Assembly (NCBI GenBank): GCA_020137815.1
Contig: CM035360.1
Location: 5,560,250-5,624,249 of the forward strand
Length of the DNA: 64,000 bases
From: Hormiphora californensis
Taxonomy: Eukaryota; Ctenophora; Tentaculata; Cydippida; Pleurobrachiidae
Direction of reading: 5' to 3'
The translations under genes and the position numbers were made by a program. Shown piece by piece: positions 21,901 through 32,778 of this stretch; the stretch's first letter is position 1; each line of letters opens with the position of its first letter. The notes beneath the pieces are model-generated. The model had not been told where the DNA came from. It did no database searches and was given only the letters and a program-made list of their open reading frames with translations.

Positions 21901-24900
21901 TAATTTTTATTATTACTAACAATATTATTAATTTCGTCTGATGTCACCGGTATAAAAAGTCCTCCAAATATGGTCTTAGCCAAGACCATATATGGTATTA
22001 ACTGCTCTCTTGTGGGGTTCCCTCTGCAAACTTGTCTGCCTCGAAGGTAACCTCGCACATTTCGCTGCACTCCTCCATTTTGTAGCTGCTCTTTTGTATG
22101 CAGTAGCTACGGTCGTTGTTGTAAAGTTTGCCTGTTGTCATGTCAACGCAACAGCAGAAAACCAGCAGATGCCTAGGAGCAGTCCTGGTCTCATCGGGCA
22201 GCACTCTGGATTGGACATTCTGGAAGTAGTCAGTGCCCTCCACGCAAGTAGAAGAAAAAAAGCCATTATATGCAGCGAATTGTCGAAGTGCGCCTGCTGA
22301 TCGGGCGTAAGTCCATTCTTTGGCCTCGGGGCATGTTAGACCACTGGGGAAGGTCATGCACTTTCCGAAAGAAAACCTGTCCAGAGAGGATGTCGTGGAA
22401 ATCTTAAAGGTCCTCGCCTTGTGGGATCCGTATTTGGTGCGAACTTGGATGGGTCTCGTTGTTCTTCCGTTTTTGACCGTTTCGGTTCCGGTCTGAAGAG
22501 CGTTTCCATTGAAAATCCAGTTCATGTGGAAAGGTTGTGAAACTTTGAACCACAGATCCCAGGTGCCTTCTGTACAACTAACAGAACCTGAAATAGACAT
22601 TTGGTTAGAAGGATAATATAACGGCTAGGCTGCTTGATGTCAGATTAGTGGTTACCAATAGACATATGAATCATATATAAATGTAGAAAAATGATCTTGC
22701 GAGAGTGCTCTACCCAGTCGGAGAGCTTGTTACTAAGAGAAAGAGCAAGTTCCCTTTTTGAAAACTTGCTCCTTCTCTTTGTATACAAATGCATGTACAT
22801 CCTTCTAAACCATAAGCACAAAAGTATTAGGTACCGAGTTGTAACGGTGGGATGGTATATACCTGATTGGAAGACTGCTTTTCCCGTTTCTTCCGTTATG
22901 TACGATGTCCAGGTGGCTGCTGAGCAGTCAATAGACACAGAGTATACTAGATTGCCCTCCTCTGTATAGTATCCGGCTGAGGACGATGTGTTAGATTTAT
23001 ATCAGCCAGTTCATCAAGTGTTAATTAATTTAAAAATCTCAGTTCCCCCTGCATCAGAAGATATGATATTTATTTATTCTACGCCCCTAAAGTATATCCT
23101 CCCATCTTACCTTCAACGGTTGCACTGTCCACGTTGTCAGCTGTGAAATTCCCATAAATCTGGAAACTGAGGCCTCGGGTTTTCCAATAATCAAGATTGT
23201 CAGGTGCAACATCCAAAGTGTAACTGTAATCCTGGACCCCGTCCAAGGCAGTATCAACCTCACAATTCAGGGCCGCAGTAAGCGGGATGAGAGCGACAAC
23301 AAACAAAAACTTCATGATGGAATTGTGAGTTGTGAGAGGTAGTGTCAGGTTTTATATAATAGTAGGACCCCGCCTCACGGGATGGTGTGCGGGGTGGAGG
23401 TGGAGTTTGTTAATTGGGAGGAGCGATCTAACATTTCATGATGAGCTGTGAGAATTTCCCAGCAGGAGCAGCAGTTTAATTGTTATGCAACAGTCCATGA
23501 GGTGGTCACAATGGTTCATCCTGGTGAAAAGGGTCGTCCTGGGGCGGCGGATAATGTCCCATCCACCCTCTTCAGATAATTGTAGCTGCTTTTATTAATG
23601 CGGCAGTTTTAAACAGAGTCGGTAATTTGATGATAAAAGGAGCGGACGAAGATTAAACACAAGAAAATGTTTTAAGCTTATCATTTCCACATCGGGGTGT
23701 GGTAGTGAAGAGAGGGGATGATATAATGGTTTAAACTAACAACAATTTAATTGCCCATGTTGGTCCCAGCAGCTGCTTTAACAACAGTTTAATTACCCAG
23801 GTTGGTACCGAGTTTAAGATCCCTGAAAGTGTCTCGGGCACAGCAGTCCAATATTATCGCGAACAAAGAGGTATCTTGGTGGGAAGCACCATTTCAGAGA
23901 AACTACAAGCACAGCCCGAACACAAATTCGAGGTTAGTATTCATCCTTATGATTGTTAGAAATCATAAGTTATATTGCCCATCTTATATTGCCCAGTCTA
24001 GAGTCTCTCTGTGTTTCAAAAAAAACAGAGACTATATTTTGTGTCTTGTTTATACCATCATCTACTAGGTGGTCAGCGATGAAATTATCAATCTTAAGTT
24101 CGATGAGATTGCTGTAGAAAAGAAGAAGAAATCGAGTAATACAACTGCCAAACCTGGAAAGGAGAGGCGCCCCAAACGTGTAGGTGTTTTTTACAAAACT
24201 TTGTTTGGATTTTGTTGTGTCCCTCTGTGGTGTCACAATATTGTACAAGATGTTGCGTAGGGCGCGGTGACACGGCAGCGAGTTGTGTCGCGCCCAACAA
24301 CCCGCGCAGTTGATTTGCGGATTTGAATTGAGGGGAATCAAGACTTTGAATCGAGTTCGACAGCCTAACTGTGAAAATCTGATTTTTGCGGATGAATCAA
24401 TGGTCAAGTATGATCAGAATCAAGTGACAGATAAAGTACTCATTAAATGATACCAAACATTACTTCCACAACCCCTTCCCCCTAGTACGGTATATCTTCT
24501 ATCAAGTGGTCGCATGATAGCTCACACATTGCTGTAATGGATGCTAGCCTTCCTCTAATTGTGACCATCTGGAATATCCCGACCCAAAGTAAGTACTTCA
24601 CCAAAACAAAATCTTTGGGTCATGACTAGGCTCCATTAAAATGATAATATCTCATCGAAAAATAGGTCAAAATGGTTCCAACAAAAAACAGTGTTGTAGA
24701 GAATTGTCAGGTGAACATTTTGGATGCAAGATTGACGCTCCAAGTCTTCCCAATTGTCAGATATATCTTCAAAAATAGGTGATTATGAAATCCTACTAAA
24801 CCAGGATTTACGTTTGGAAAAATTCACAAATGCAAAATTGCTCGGATCACATAACATCCCTTATAAGAGTTTTAGAAAATTGTCTGGCGGTCATTGTGGT

Positions 24901-27900
24901 ACCATTTTTTGTCCTAGCTCAATCTTTAAAAGTGTCACTTCTCATCCTTCGGGCACAACAGAGTCCTATCTCCGAGTTGTTTAACAACAACCAGCAGTAA
25001 AGCAGCCCCAGCTATACCTGCCATGACTGAAAAACTAGCAGGGTATGAAGTGAAATGTAGAACTCCCCCTCCAATAATTGGGCCGAGGAAAGCTCCTCCA
25101 TAAAACCCAGCATTGTACACCCCTGCCATTCGCTCCGTTCGTAGCTGGTGGTTTGGGTGGTGATCGTGGGACACTAGCAGGGGTAACACAGAAACCTGGA
25201 CCATAGCACTGGCTGCCTCTAGTACACCAAACACCACTGAACACCACAGATATGGAACTGATATGGTAATCCCTACTGTCCTTAAATCAATGAACAATGC
25301 CGATGTGACAAGGAGTGCAAGACCGAAATACGATAGTTATCAGGTTTAGGGAAGCCAATATCAATCAGAAGTCCAGTTACCGCGGTAAGGAGGGAGTACA
25401 CCGCTCCTGTTACCATCATGACTGTTCCAGTCAGAGACTCGGGCTTGCCAGTAGTTTAACTTTAGGTACACAGAGAGAAATGAAGATATGTACCCCTTCC
25501 ACACCACCTATAGCCGACATAACACACAGTCCCAGTATGATAACGTTTACATTCAGCAGGCGGTGAGATCTAGGTTCCCTCTTCTTGTTCACTATCACCA
25601 ATATCATAAAGCAGCTTCTCCTCCTCCTCCTGATCCTGCACAACTAACTTGTTCTTCGTGGGGTTGAGCTTCAATACCAGGGCAAAAATAAGAGCCGCAA
25701 AACTGACAATACCCCCAAGAATTGCCATTGAGAATGCGTATCCCCCCGTGTTATAAAGATACCCTCCTATAAGGGGACCCACTGCCAGAGCCCCACTGAA
25801 AGATAACTCAAAGAGAGATGTCACCATTCCTAGTTTATCAGGGTAGAGCTGACTCATGAAGGCGACCACCTTGGGCTCTACAATCGCATTCACAGCCCCC
25901 TGTACAATCCGGGAAACTACCACAGCTCCAAGGAATTCACTTGGAGTCAGGGGCAAGTAGAAGATGGTGGTTGTGGTGAGGATGACGGGAATGGATAAAA
26001 CCAGGGCTTTAGGTGTTGAAAACTTTGTGAAATTGTCAACAAATAACGAGGTTAGGCACCCTGAGAGAGGAAAGAGACCTGCAACAATTCCTCCCACGGT
26101 AGTGGAATGGTTTTGTTTTAGTGTCAGCTCAGATGACAAGAATGGCAGGGGTAGGGTGTAGAACATGTTCAGGATACATATCATTGACACTGCCAACATC
26201 AGAAAAATAGGCTGTGGCAACTTCATCTGAAAATTAATATAGCTTCTTGAGTAAGGAGTGGGAGACTCAACAAAATATAGCAGATTAGAAAGAGAGTCGG
26301 AGCAAGGCAAGGAACACTATAAAATGATAAATGATAATAATAATATGGGGGTTTGCTATTATACCGCCCAGGCAGAACAGGGCCAGAGCAGACAAGCTGG
26401 CTCTGACAATGATCCACATCAGAGCGGTATGCCTCAAACACAGGATCGGAATAAACATTCCCAAAATACACACGGTTCATGCATTATATCCAGAAAAACT
26501 GATGATGGATACTGGTAAAAGTAACAGACTATGGAAAAAAGAAAAAATCAAAGATACAAAGAAGCCAACAGCCCTAACTCTGCTACTACAGCAGCTCAAC
26601 ACAGTAGTCAGAAGCTAGATAAAATGGCGTACAACGTGCTTGTTCTGCTTGCTATTATAGCAGACTTAACAATAATTGATATTATTCTGTAGAAAGAAAC
26701 AGCCGACAGGTATTCCGGCGACCTCTGTAATTAGTAATAATGAATCTGATATTATTCTGTCTACAATTGTCATACATATTGTTGCAAATAAATGTAATGT
26801 GCGGCTATAAATTGAGGCTAATATATGAATATCTAACACGTAGAGGTAGGACAAAAAGATTTACAAGCATGTTGCATTATAATGCTGCGTTTCTCTTCCC
26901 CAATTTTTTGGGTTTTGTTACGTGCAAATCAGTTTAGTAGCCGAGTTATACCCACATTTTATTCATAAATTCCCCACAATCGGTTACAAGTTGTAATACA
27001 ACCCCGTTGTTAGGTTATCTTTATTTTATAGGGCTGTTTATCTATAAATTGATCAAATTGATTTAACATGCGAGTTTAATGGATGCTATGGTAACCAACT
27101 CCGTTGCTATGGAAACATTGATATAATTCTGTCACAAACTGAATTCACAGAATTGACTGTCGACTTTACAGCAAGAAAATACGTATTTTATCGCAAATTC
27201 GCTGGTTGCTATGGTTGGTATGAAAATTTTAAAATGAATCTTAGAGGATTCCAATCAAGCTCCTATAAATAAGGGCAACTCGGAGTAGATTGGATACAAT
27301 TTGGATACAATATTGTACACAAAGAAAACGGATGATCGCGGAGGATCTTGTCAGACACTGACTGTACAGTGTACATAGCGCACCCCGGTGCGAAGAGGAC
27401 GGTCTTATATATGAGACAAGGAGGATCAATATTTTCAAAGATCCTCTCCACCTCTCTCCATCTCTGTCTAGTGTCTATCCCTCTCTACCTCTCTTTCCCC
27501 GTTGTCATGAAACCTCGTTAGGACAGGGAATATTATCCTAACTAACACATTATAATATGCGAAGGCGGACGAAAATCGAAATACCGGAAATCGAAATACC
27601 GGAAATACTGTAAAAGTTGATGTTTCCGCGGATATTTTCGCGGATTCATGATTTTTGACATATTTCACGGTGAGAATTTTCGCGGATCTCTCTCTGATTT
27701 TGAAGAAGTTCTCTAAACTGCTGTTTAAAAACAGTAACAAGAATTATTGCATTATGTATTCATAATGCGGTGTTTCCCTGCCCCAGATGGGTGTAAAATT
27801 GATGACTAAGCTTCAAAACTGGATTTCCCGATGAATTTTGCACTCAAAGACCAATTTTTGGCTGATACGATGTTAGTTGCTATGGTATCCAGGGTGGTTG

Positions 27901-30826
27901 CTATGGTATTCAAAGCAGTTGCTATGGTTACCAAGGCAGTTGCTATGATAACCAAGACAGTTACTTAGGAGACCCTAGTCGGTTACCAAGTGCTTCAACT
28001 TTATTACCCTCATCTTAAGGGTACGCTAACCAAAAATTTTTTTCGAGTGCAGGGAAATCTCTCACCGTAGGGTTGTAGGCCATGCCAAGGAGACCTCAAA
28101 TATGCAATTTGAGCTCTCAAGTCGAATTCATATTTTTGCTACAGCTGCTTGAAAAATGAACTGAAAATAAGTTTTTGGCATCTCAAAAATTTTTTTTCAA
28201 AGATAGGAGCATGAAAATTTGGGGATTTGAAGAGGACATGAAGGTGAATAACCACAAAAATTTTTTTTGCAATCCGAGCTGATTTCCGGTCCTGAGATGG
28301 ATTTCTTTTTTTCCACTTTAACGCCCTATTTGGCAAAGTTCCGAAAACATGTGAAAGCTGTAAATTGGTGAAAAGTTGCGTCTAACGATTATCTAAGTGG
28401 CCATAAATTTTGGGCGTGTCCTTATTTGAGATAAGCTGTACGGAGTTTTTTTTGTGAAAGCCGTCATTTCAGAAATAAATAAATTCCCTGTATCTCAAAA
28501 ACGGCTGATCGTAGAGACCTGAGACTATGCTTAGACGATTCAGAAGGTCCGATTTTGGGGGGGTCTTCTGAGAGACATTTTGCTCCTACTTCAACCGTTT
28601 TTGCTGTAATTGCGAAAAACAAATTCTATGAAAAGGGCAAAAGCTAAACTCCAATATCCTGTAATTAGGGAATTTTAGCTAAGAAAGGACCGAAACTATG
28701 GAAAAATGTTTAACAAGCTAATTCCTTCACTATTTGGTCCATATGGGTCCCTATAATCATCAAAAACAAAATCACAAAAAATCCACGATGGCGAAGATGG
28801 GTTATTGTTTTTCGCAATTACAGCAAAAACGGTTGAAGTAGGAGCAAAATGTCTCTCAGAAGACCCCCCCAAAATCGGACCTTCTGAATCGTTTAAGCAT
28901 AGTCTCAGGTCTCTACGATCAGCCGTTTTTGAGATACAGGGAATTTATTTATTTCTGAAATGACGGCTTTCACAAAAAAAACTCCGTACAGCTTATCTCA
29001 AATAAGGACACGCCCAAAATTTATGGCCACTTAGATAATCGTTAGACGCAACTTTTCACCAATTTACAGCTTTCACATGTTTTCGGAACTTTGCCAAATA
29101 GGGCGTTAAAGTGGAAAAAAAGAAATCCATCTCAGGACCGGAAATCAGCTCGGATTGCAAAAAAATTTTTTGTGGTTATTCACCTTCATGTCCTCTTCAA
29201 ATCCCCAAATTTTCATGCTCCTATCTTTGAAAAAAAATTTTTGAGATGCCAAAAACTTATTTTCAGGACATTTTTTAAACAGCTGTAGCAAAAATATGAA
29301 TTCGACTTAAGGGCTAAAATTGCATATTTGAGGTCTCCTTGGTATGGCCTACAACCCTACGGTGAGAGATTTCCCTGCACTCGAAAAAAATTTTTGGTTA
29401 GCGTACCCTTAACTCCAGTCACTTACAATTACATATTGTGTGATAGTAGTTTCATGCTTAGAAGACTTGCTACCACGTCATGGTAGGGTACCCAAAGTGA
29501 TTTCAGGTGAAAGTAGGACGTGTTATGAGTGAGTAATTGCGCGCCACAATGCATGTTAATCATTTCCTTTGTTGCATCAACAAAGTGTGAGCTGAAAGTT
29601 TTATGAAGGAGCAGACTTTGTTACTATGCGTAACGGTGGACGGACAGACGGACGGACATTTAGTTAACTCCACGATCTGCTGATTTCTAAACCCTGAATG
29701 ATCTTTTTAGCACGTGCGTGCTAAAAATATCATCCCGGGTGAATGCCCTTCGGGCATTCACCCGGGCAGGGAAAAAATATGACGTCATCAGTAGTTACCA
29801 GAAATTGACGTCTTGGATTTTGATACTAGCTGAGAGGGGAACACTAGATTAGTGGGCATGAAAAATTTCAGGTCGATCGGAGTTATGGGCGAGGAGTGGT
29901 TTTGGCGGTTGAAAGTGGGTTTTCTGATGATGACGTCATCAAGGATTATCAAATTAGGTCAACGCGGGGGGTCGAGACCGGGTGCGTTTGATCGAGATTG
30001 ATGAGCTGATCAAAAGTCTGTAGGGGTAGATCAATCCCCCAACTAGGATCCGATTTTATTAGCGTTTTTTCGATTTTTGATGACGTGCACCCAAAATGTT
30101 CACCTGACAATTTTCTACAAAACCGTTGTTTGTTCTAACCATTTTGTCCTGTTTTCGATAAGATATGATCAATTTAATGGAGCCCAGTCATTTAACCCAA
30201 AATCGCAGATCACGCAAAGACAGTGGGACACCCTGTAGTTAATTCCAATTTTAGGTTTAACTGCGGTACTGGAACTCACAAGCGCAGTAAAGACATTCAA
30301 TTGGCACCCTTCTCTACTTCGTCTTATCCTCGCCTCAGGAGGTATGTTGCACTTTTTATGACTTTATCTTTATGGGTGATTTAAATATGATTCCTCCTTT
30401 ATGAGTGATTTAAATATGATTCCCCCTCCCTCTCTACATGTTTATTGTTTAGGGTTGGCAAGATTGTTTATCGTGCTGTTCTATTATTTATTTCCTGATA
30501 ATATCCCTCAGATAGTAGTCTGTGTATGTGGGAGGCTGATGGAAGCTGGATAATACAGTTACCCACACAGTGCTCTGTCAATGTAAGTGATACAGCTGTA
30601 CCCCCCTAGGTACTCCTAGTTACTTCCAGTGCAGTAATCTCTAACACATATAATAGGCTAAACAGGTTTCTTGTGTGAGGGTGAACTTGTCTGTGTCTCA
30701 ACATTATTCTTCCATGTCTCTAACCCCCGTTCACCTTGTCAGGTCCTGGGAACTTGTTGGTCTAGCGATGGTACCGCCATAACCCTCTCATCCAAAGAAA
30801 ACTACTGTATCGGCTACCTGGAGTGA
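18995..30826 (+). CDS. WRAP73: WD repeat protein WRAP73 (WDR8), 11 exons
   Basis: WRAP73 is a centriolar/spindle-pole WD40 protein that works with SSX2IP in microtubule anchoring and ciliogenesis. Exons are 18995-19114, 19317-19409, 19581-19724, 21049-21330, 21553-21669, 23801-23932, 24069-24179, 24486-24588, 30255-30341, 30512-30582 and 30743-30826. All borders are GT/AG and in phase. It begins MNFSKRFKNT (human MNFSEVFKLS) and shows WD blades such as IQLWSMSDG, DHVMFSPCGRYLL, VVSWSPCGQYLALG and LGTCWSSDGTAITLSSKENY near the C terminus. The 2.1-kb intron after 21669 contains a secreted-protein gene on the opposite strand. The 5.7-kb intron after 24588 contains a frameshifted SLC18B1-like gene, X-box-like repeats and a 1.39-kb palindrome. 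Exons six and seven match the less conserved linker between blades. Confidence 0.88.
19740..19850. mobile_element. Degenerate pogo-like MITE
   Basis: Internal motifs of the family remain (GGATAATTTTCCCC, ATACCGGGCAAAACCC, GGTAAATCGGGGT). The left terminus and TA duplication have decayed. It lies in a WRAP73 intron. Confidence 0.5.
19882..20983. mobile_element. 1.1-kb non-autonomous DNA transposon, long inverted ends, TA duplication
   Basis: The ends are inverted over about 110 bp, starting CCGCGCGGCCCAAAAAAAAC and including GGGTACGTTGGCC and CATACAAATATT segments. TA flanks both sides, as in Tc1/mariner-type insertions. No long ORF lies inside. It occupies most of the WRAP73 intron between 19724 and 21049. 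Confidence 0.75.
21383..21562. repeat. 21-bp minisatellite (GGTAACCAAACCTGTTTCCTA)n
   Basis: About eight head-to-tail units with few substitutions end at the WRAP73 exon that begins at 21553. The CCTAG of the last unit serves as the 3' splice acceptor, so the repeat supplies the acceptor. Confidence 0.85.
21998..23315 (-). CDS. Secreted protein of unknown family, nested in WRAP73 intron
   Basis: Three exons on the minus strand (23315-23111, 22976-22863 and 22587-21998) join in phase 1 at both borders and encode 302 residues. The first 15 residues, MKFLFVVALIPLTAA, form a good signal peptide with predicted cleavage near LTAA/LN. The mature protein has about 16 cysteines and several aromatic residues. 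It shows alternating hydrophobic stretches such as YWKTRGLSFQIYGNF and DLWFKVSQPF, which suggest a beta-rich extracellular fold. There is no transmembrane segment. It resembles no family I can name. It lies antisense in the WRAP73 intron between exons five and six. Confidence 0.75.
24610..24722. repeat. Left member of a distant inverted repeat pair
   Basis: The stretch from the region of GGGTCATGACTAGGCTCCAT to TTGTCAGGTGAACATTTTGG is the diverged reverse complement of 30095-30215. The two copies bracket 5.4 kb of WRAP73 intron that contains the SLC18B1-like gene and the TTAA palindrome. Confidence 0.6.
24935..26226 (-). pseudogene. SLC18B1-like MFS transporter, intronless, three frameshifts
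   Basis: Minus-strand translation gives a 12-helix major facilitator of the SLC18/vesicular polyamine type. The N-terminal half is open (MKLPQPIFLMLAVSM, TTVGGIVAGLFPLSG, VSRIVQGAVNAI, GPLIGGYLYNTGG). The C-terminal half follows after frame changes near 25573, 25437 and 25330, with the recognisable GTVMMVTGAVYSLLTAVTG, VPYLWCSVVFGVLEA and GPIIGGGVLHFTS blocks. It ends at 24935 with CPKDEK. The three breaks fall within 250 bp and no intron fits them. A TTTTCAG just before the ATG at 26226 suggests an upstream exon that I cannot find. Clustered base-call errors are possible, but long neighbouring ORFs are intact, so decay is preferred. Confidence 0.7.
27103..27116 (+). promoter_or_regulatory. 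RFX X-box-like motif GTTGCTATGGAAAC
   Basis: The sequence fits the RFX consensus RYYNYY-N(1-3)-RRNRAC. Similar half sites (GTTGCTATGGT) recur nearby, so chance or satellite origin cannot be excluded. It lies in the large intron of WRAP73, a centriolar gene. Confidence 0.35.
27868..27992. repeat. Degenerate minisatellite of GTTGCTATGGTNACC units
   Basis: About five units of roughly 27 bp (CAGTTGCTATGGTTACCAAG and variants) lie just left of the TTAA palindrome. Confidence 0.7.
28015..29412. mobile_element. Giant foldback element with TTAA flanks
   Basis: Two arms of about 600 bp are nearly exact reverse complements around a spacer at about 28621-28806. The outer ends read TTAAGGGTACGCTAACC on both sides, with TTAA at 28015-28018 and 29409-29412. 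TTAA duplication is the hallmark of piggyBac-type insertion. Each arm contains the same 65-codon ORF, which is probably fortuitous. A further copy starts at 63939. Confidence 0.85.
29740..29768. repeat. Hairpin of CCCGGGTGAATGCCC arms
   Basis: CCCGGGTGAATGCCC and GGGCATTCACCCGGG flank a TTC loop. Short TGACGTCATC motifs follow at about 29780-29950. Confidence 0.75.
30095..30215. repeat. Right member of the distant inverted repeat pair
   Basis: This is the reverse-complement partner of 24610-24722, containing GTTCACCTGACAATTTTCTA and ATTTAATGGAGCCCAGTCAT. Confidence 0.6.
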
Positions 30827-31289
30827 GGTAATTTTCTCTTCAGAGTTCAATCTTCATTAATTGCTTACAGGTTCTCGTTTTTTGTATAACTCTGGGACCT
30901 GGATGCTTCATAATTCCTTGCCTTGCTCGGTCCCCCTCTCTCTCTCTCTCTCTCGGCGCCCCGGTTTTGAGCAAAACAAATGATTTCTTACTAAGTACAC
31001 CGGATAGTTATAGGATTTCTAACTTACTTGTTTCAATTTGATTTCCTTATGCATGTTGTTGGTTGGTTGGTTGTTTGGTTGGTTGGTGATACTAAGCCGA
31101 CGTTCTACCAAGCTCTTTGAGCGGTGTGACGCGGTGACTCCCAAACTGATTATCCCAATCACTTGCGGTGAAAGAGAACCAAATGGGCCCCTGGCTTGGT
31201 TAGCCTTGCCATGCATGTTTGTATAGTGGAAAAAATTTAATTTAGACGTTTCAAATTGGATTCATAAATTCAGGGGATAACAAACAAAT

Positions 31290-31357
31290 TCAAATACCCC
31301 CCCCCTTTTTTTTTCCCCCCCCCCCCCCTTTTTTTTTTTTTGGGGGGGGGGGGGGGG

Positions 31358-31394
<37 letters not shown>

Positions 31395-32340
31395 TTTTAA
31401 AAAAGAAAAAAAAGTAAAAAAGGGGGCCTTTTTCAAAAAAACAAAACCCTTTTTGGGACAACGTTTAAAAAAACATTAAGGAAGGGGGGGGCGGGCCCCG
31501 GGGGAAAAAAAGAAGGGGGGGGGCCCCCGGGGGAAGGGAGAATTTTTCCCCCCGGTCGTAAAATTGGAAGTTTTAAAACAGGGGGTTTTTAAAAAAAAAA
31601 ATTTTTCCCAACGGGGAAGGGGGTAAACCTTTCGAAGGACGGGGGGGGGGGAAAATTTTTTGGGGTTTAACCCCAAAAAAAATTTTTATCCCCTCCCTTC
31701 CCAAAAAAGGAAAAAACCCCCCCTTTTTAAAAAACCGGGAAAAGGGGGGGATAGGAAAGGGGAAAAAATTAAAAAGGGGGGGAAGGGGGAAGGAAAGGGG
31801 AAAAGCAAAAAAAATTGGGGGGTGGGGAGGGAACCCCCTTTTTTTTAAAAAAAAAAAAAAAAAAATTAAAGCCGAAAAAAAAAAAACCTGATTGGAAAAA
31901 AAAAACCGAGAAAAACCAGGGCCGGGAAAAAAAAAAAAAAGGGCCCAAAAACGGGGGGGGGGGGAAAAAACCAAAAAAAAAAAAAAAGGGGGGGGAAAAA
32001 AAGGGGGGAGGAGAAAAAAAAAAAAAAAGGGTTTTTGGGAAAAGGGGGGGCCAGGGACAAAAGGGGGGGGGTAGGATACAAAGGGGGTTTATCCAATCAC
32101 CCCCCGGAGGGGGCTTGGGCTTAAAAAAAATTTTTTTTGCCCATCCAAAAAAAGGGCTTTTTTTGTTTTTTTTTTCCCCCTTTTTAACCCTTTAAAATTT
32201 TTTTGGTTTTAAATACTTTTTTTAAAATTTTTTTACTTTAAATTTTTTACCCCCCTTTTTTGGGTTTTCCCCCTTTTTTTAAAACCAAAATTTTTAAAAA
32301 AAAAAAAATTAAAAACCCAATTAAAAAAAAAAAAGGGGTT
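31290..32340. other. Homopolymer-expanded low-quality block
   Basis: The sequence is almost entirely runs of C, T, G and A of 4-40 bases, with abrupt edges. It resembles sequence whose homopolymer lengths were inflated, not a natural satellite. All reading frames here are meaningless. Confidence 0.8.
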
Positions 32341-32385
32341 CTACATCTCATCTCAACAATGTTCTTGATCGCTAGCTCTAACTCA

Positions 32386-32680
32386 CCATACAACTGACAC
32401 TGAGTGGGGATGATGTCATTACAACTGACACTGAGTGGGGATGATGTCATTAGTTAATTCACACTGATTTAGTTTAATTATTGAGTGGATCAGGACCACC
32501 GATGAATTGGATTGGGAATACCAAAGAGGGTTGGTATGTTCTAACGCAGTGAGAGAAGCAAGGCACCAAGTATGGTTGGTTAGGTGCTGAGAAACAAAAT
32601 AATCTTAAACCTGATCTCTGAAACAAAATAATCTCAAACCTGATCTCTGAAGCAAAATAATCTCAAACCTGATCTCTGAA
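32386..32680. repeat. Two small tandem repeats
   Basis: A 31-bp unit (ACAACTGACACTGAGTGGGG...) occurs twice at 32386-32450. A 31-bp unit around AAACAAAATAATCTCAAACC occurs three times at about 32590-32680. Confidence 0.75.
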
Positions 32681-32778
32681 GTGTAACTTTCATCCTGTGC
32701 GCTGCTTCTTCATTCTTCACTGTTTTTTGGTAGCATCTGAAATTTGAGGGGTATAAAACACAGAACGTAGTATTATGC

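Noticed and set aside
28139-29288. Two identical 65-residue ORFs in opposite orientation
   Set aside because: They are the same sequence in the two arms of the palindrome and show no conserved domain.
31573-32195. Long Phe/Pro/Lys/Gly-rich ORFs on both strands
   Set aside because: They are translations of the homopolymer-expanded block and carry no protein-like pattern.
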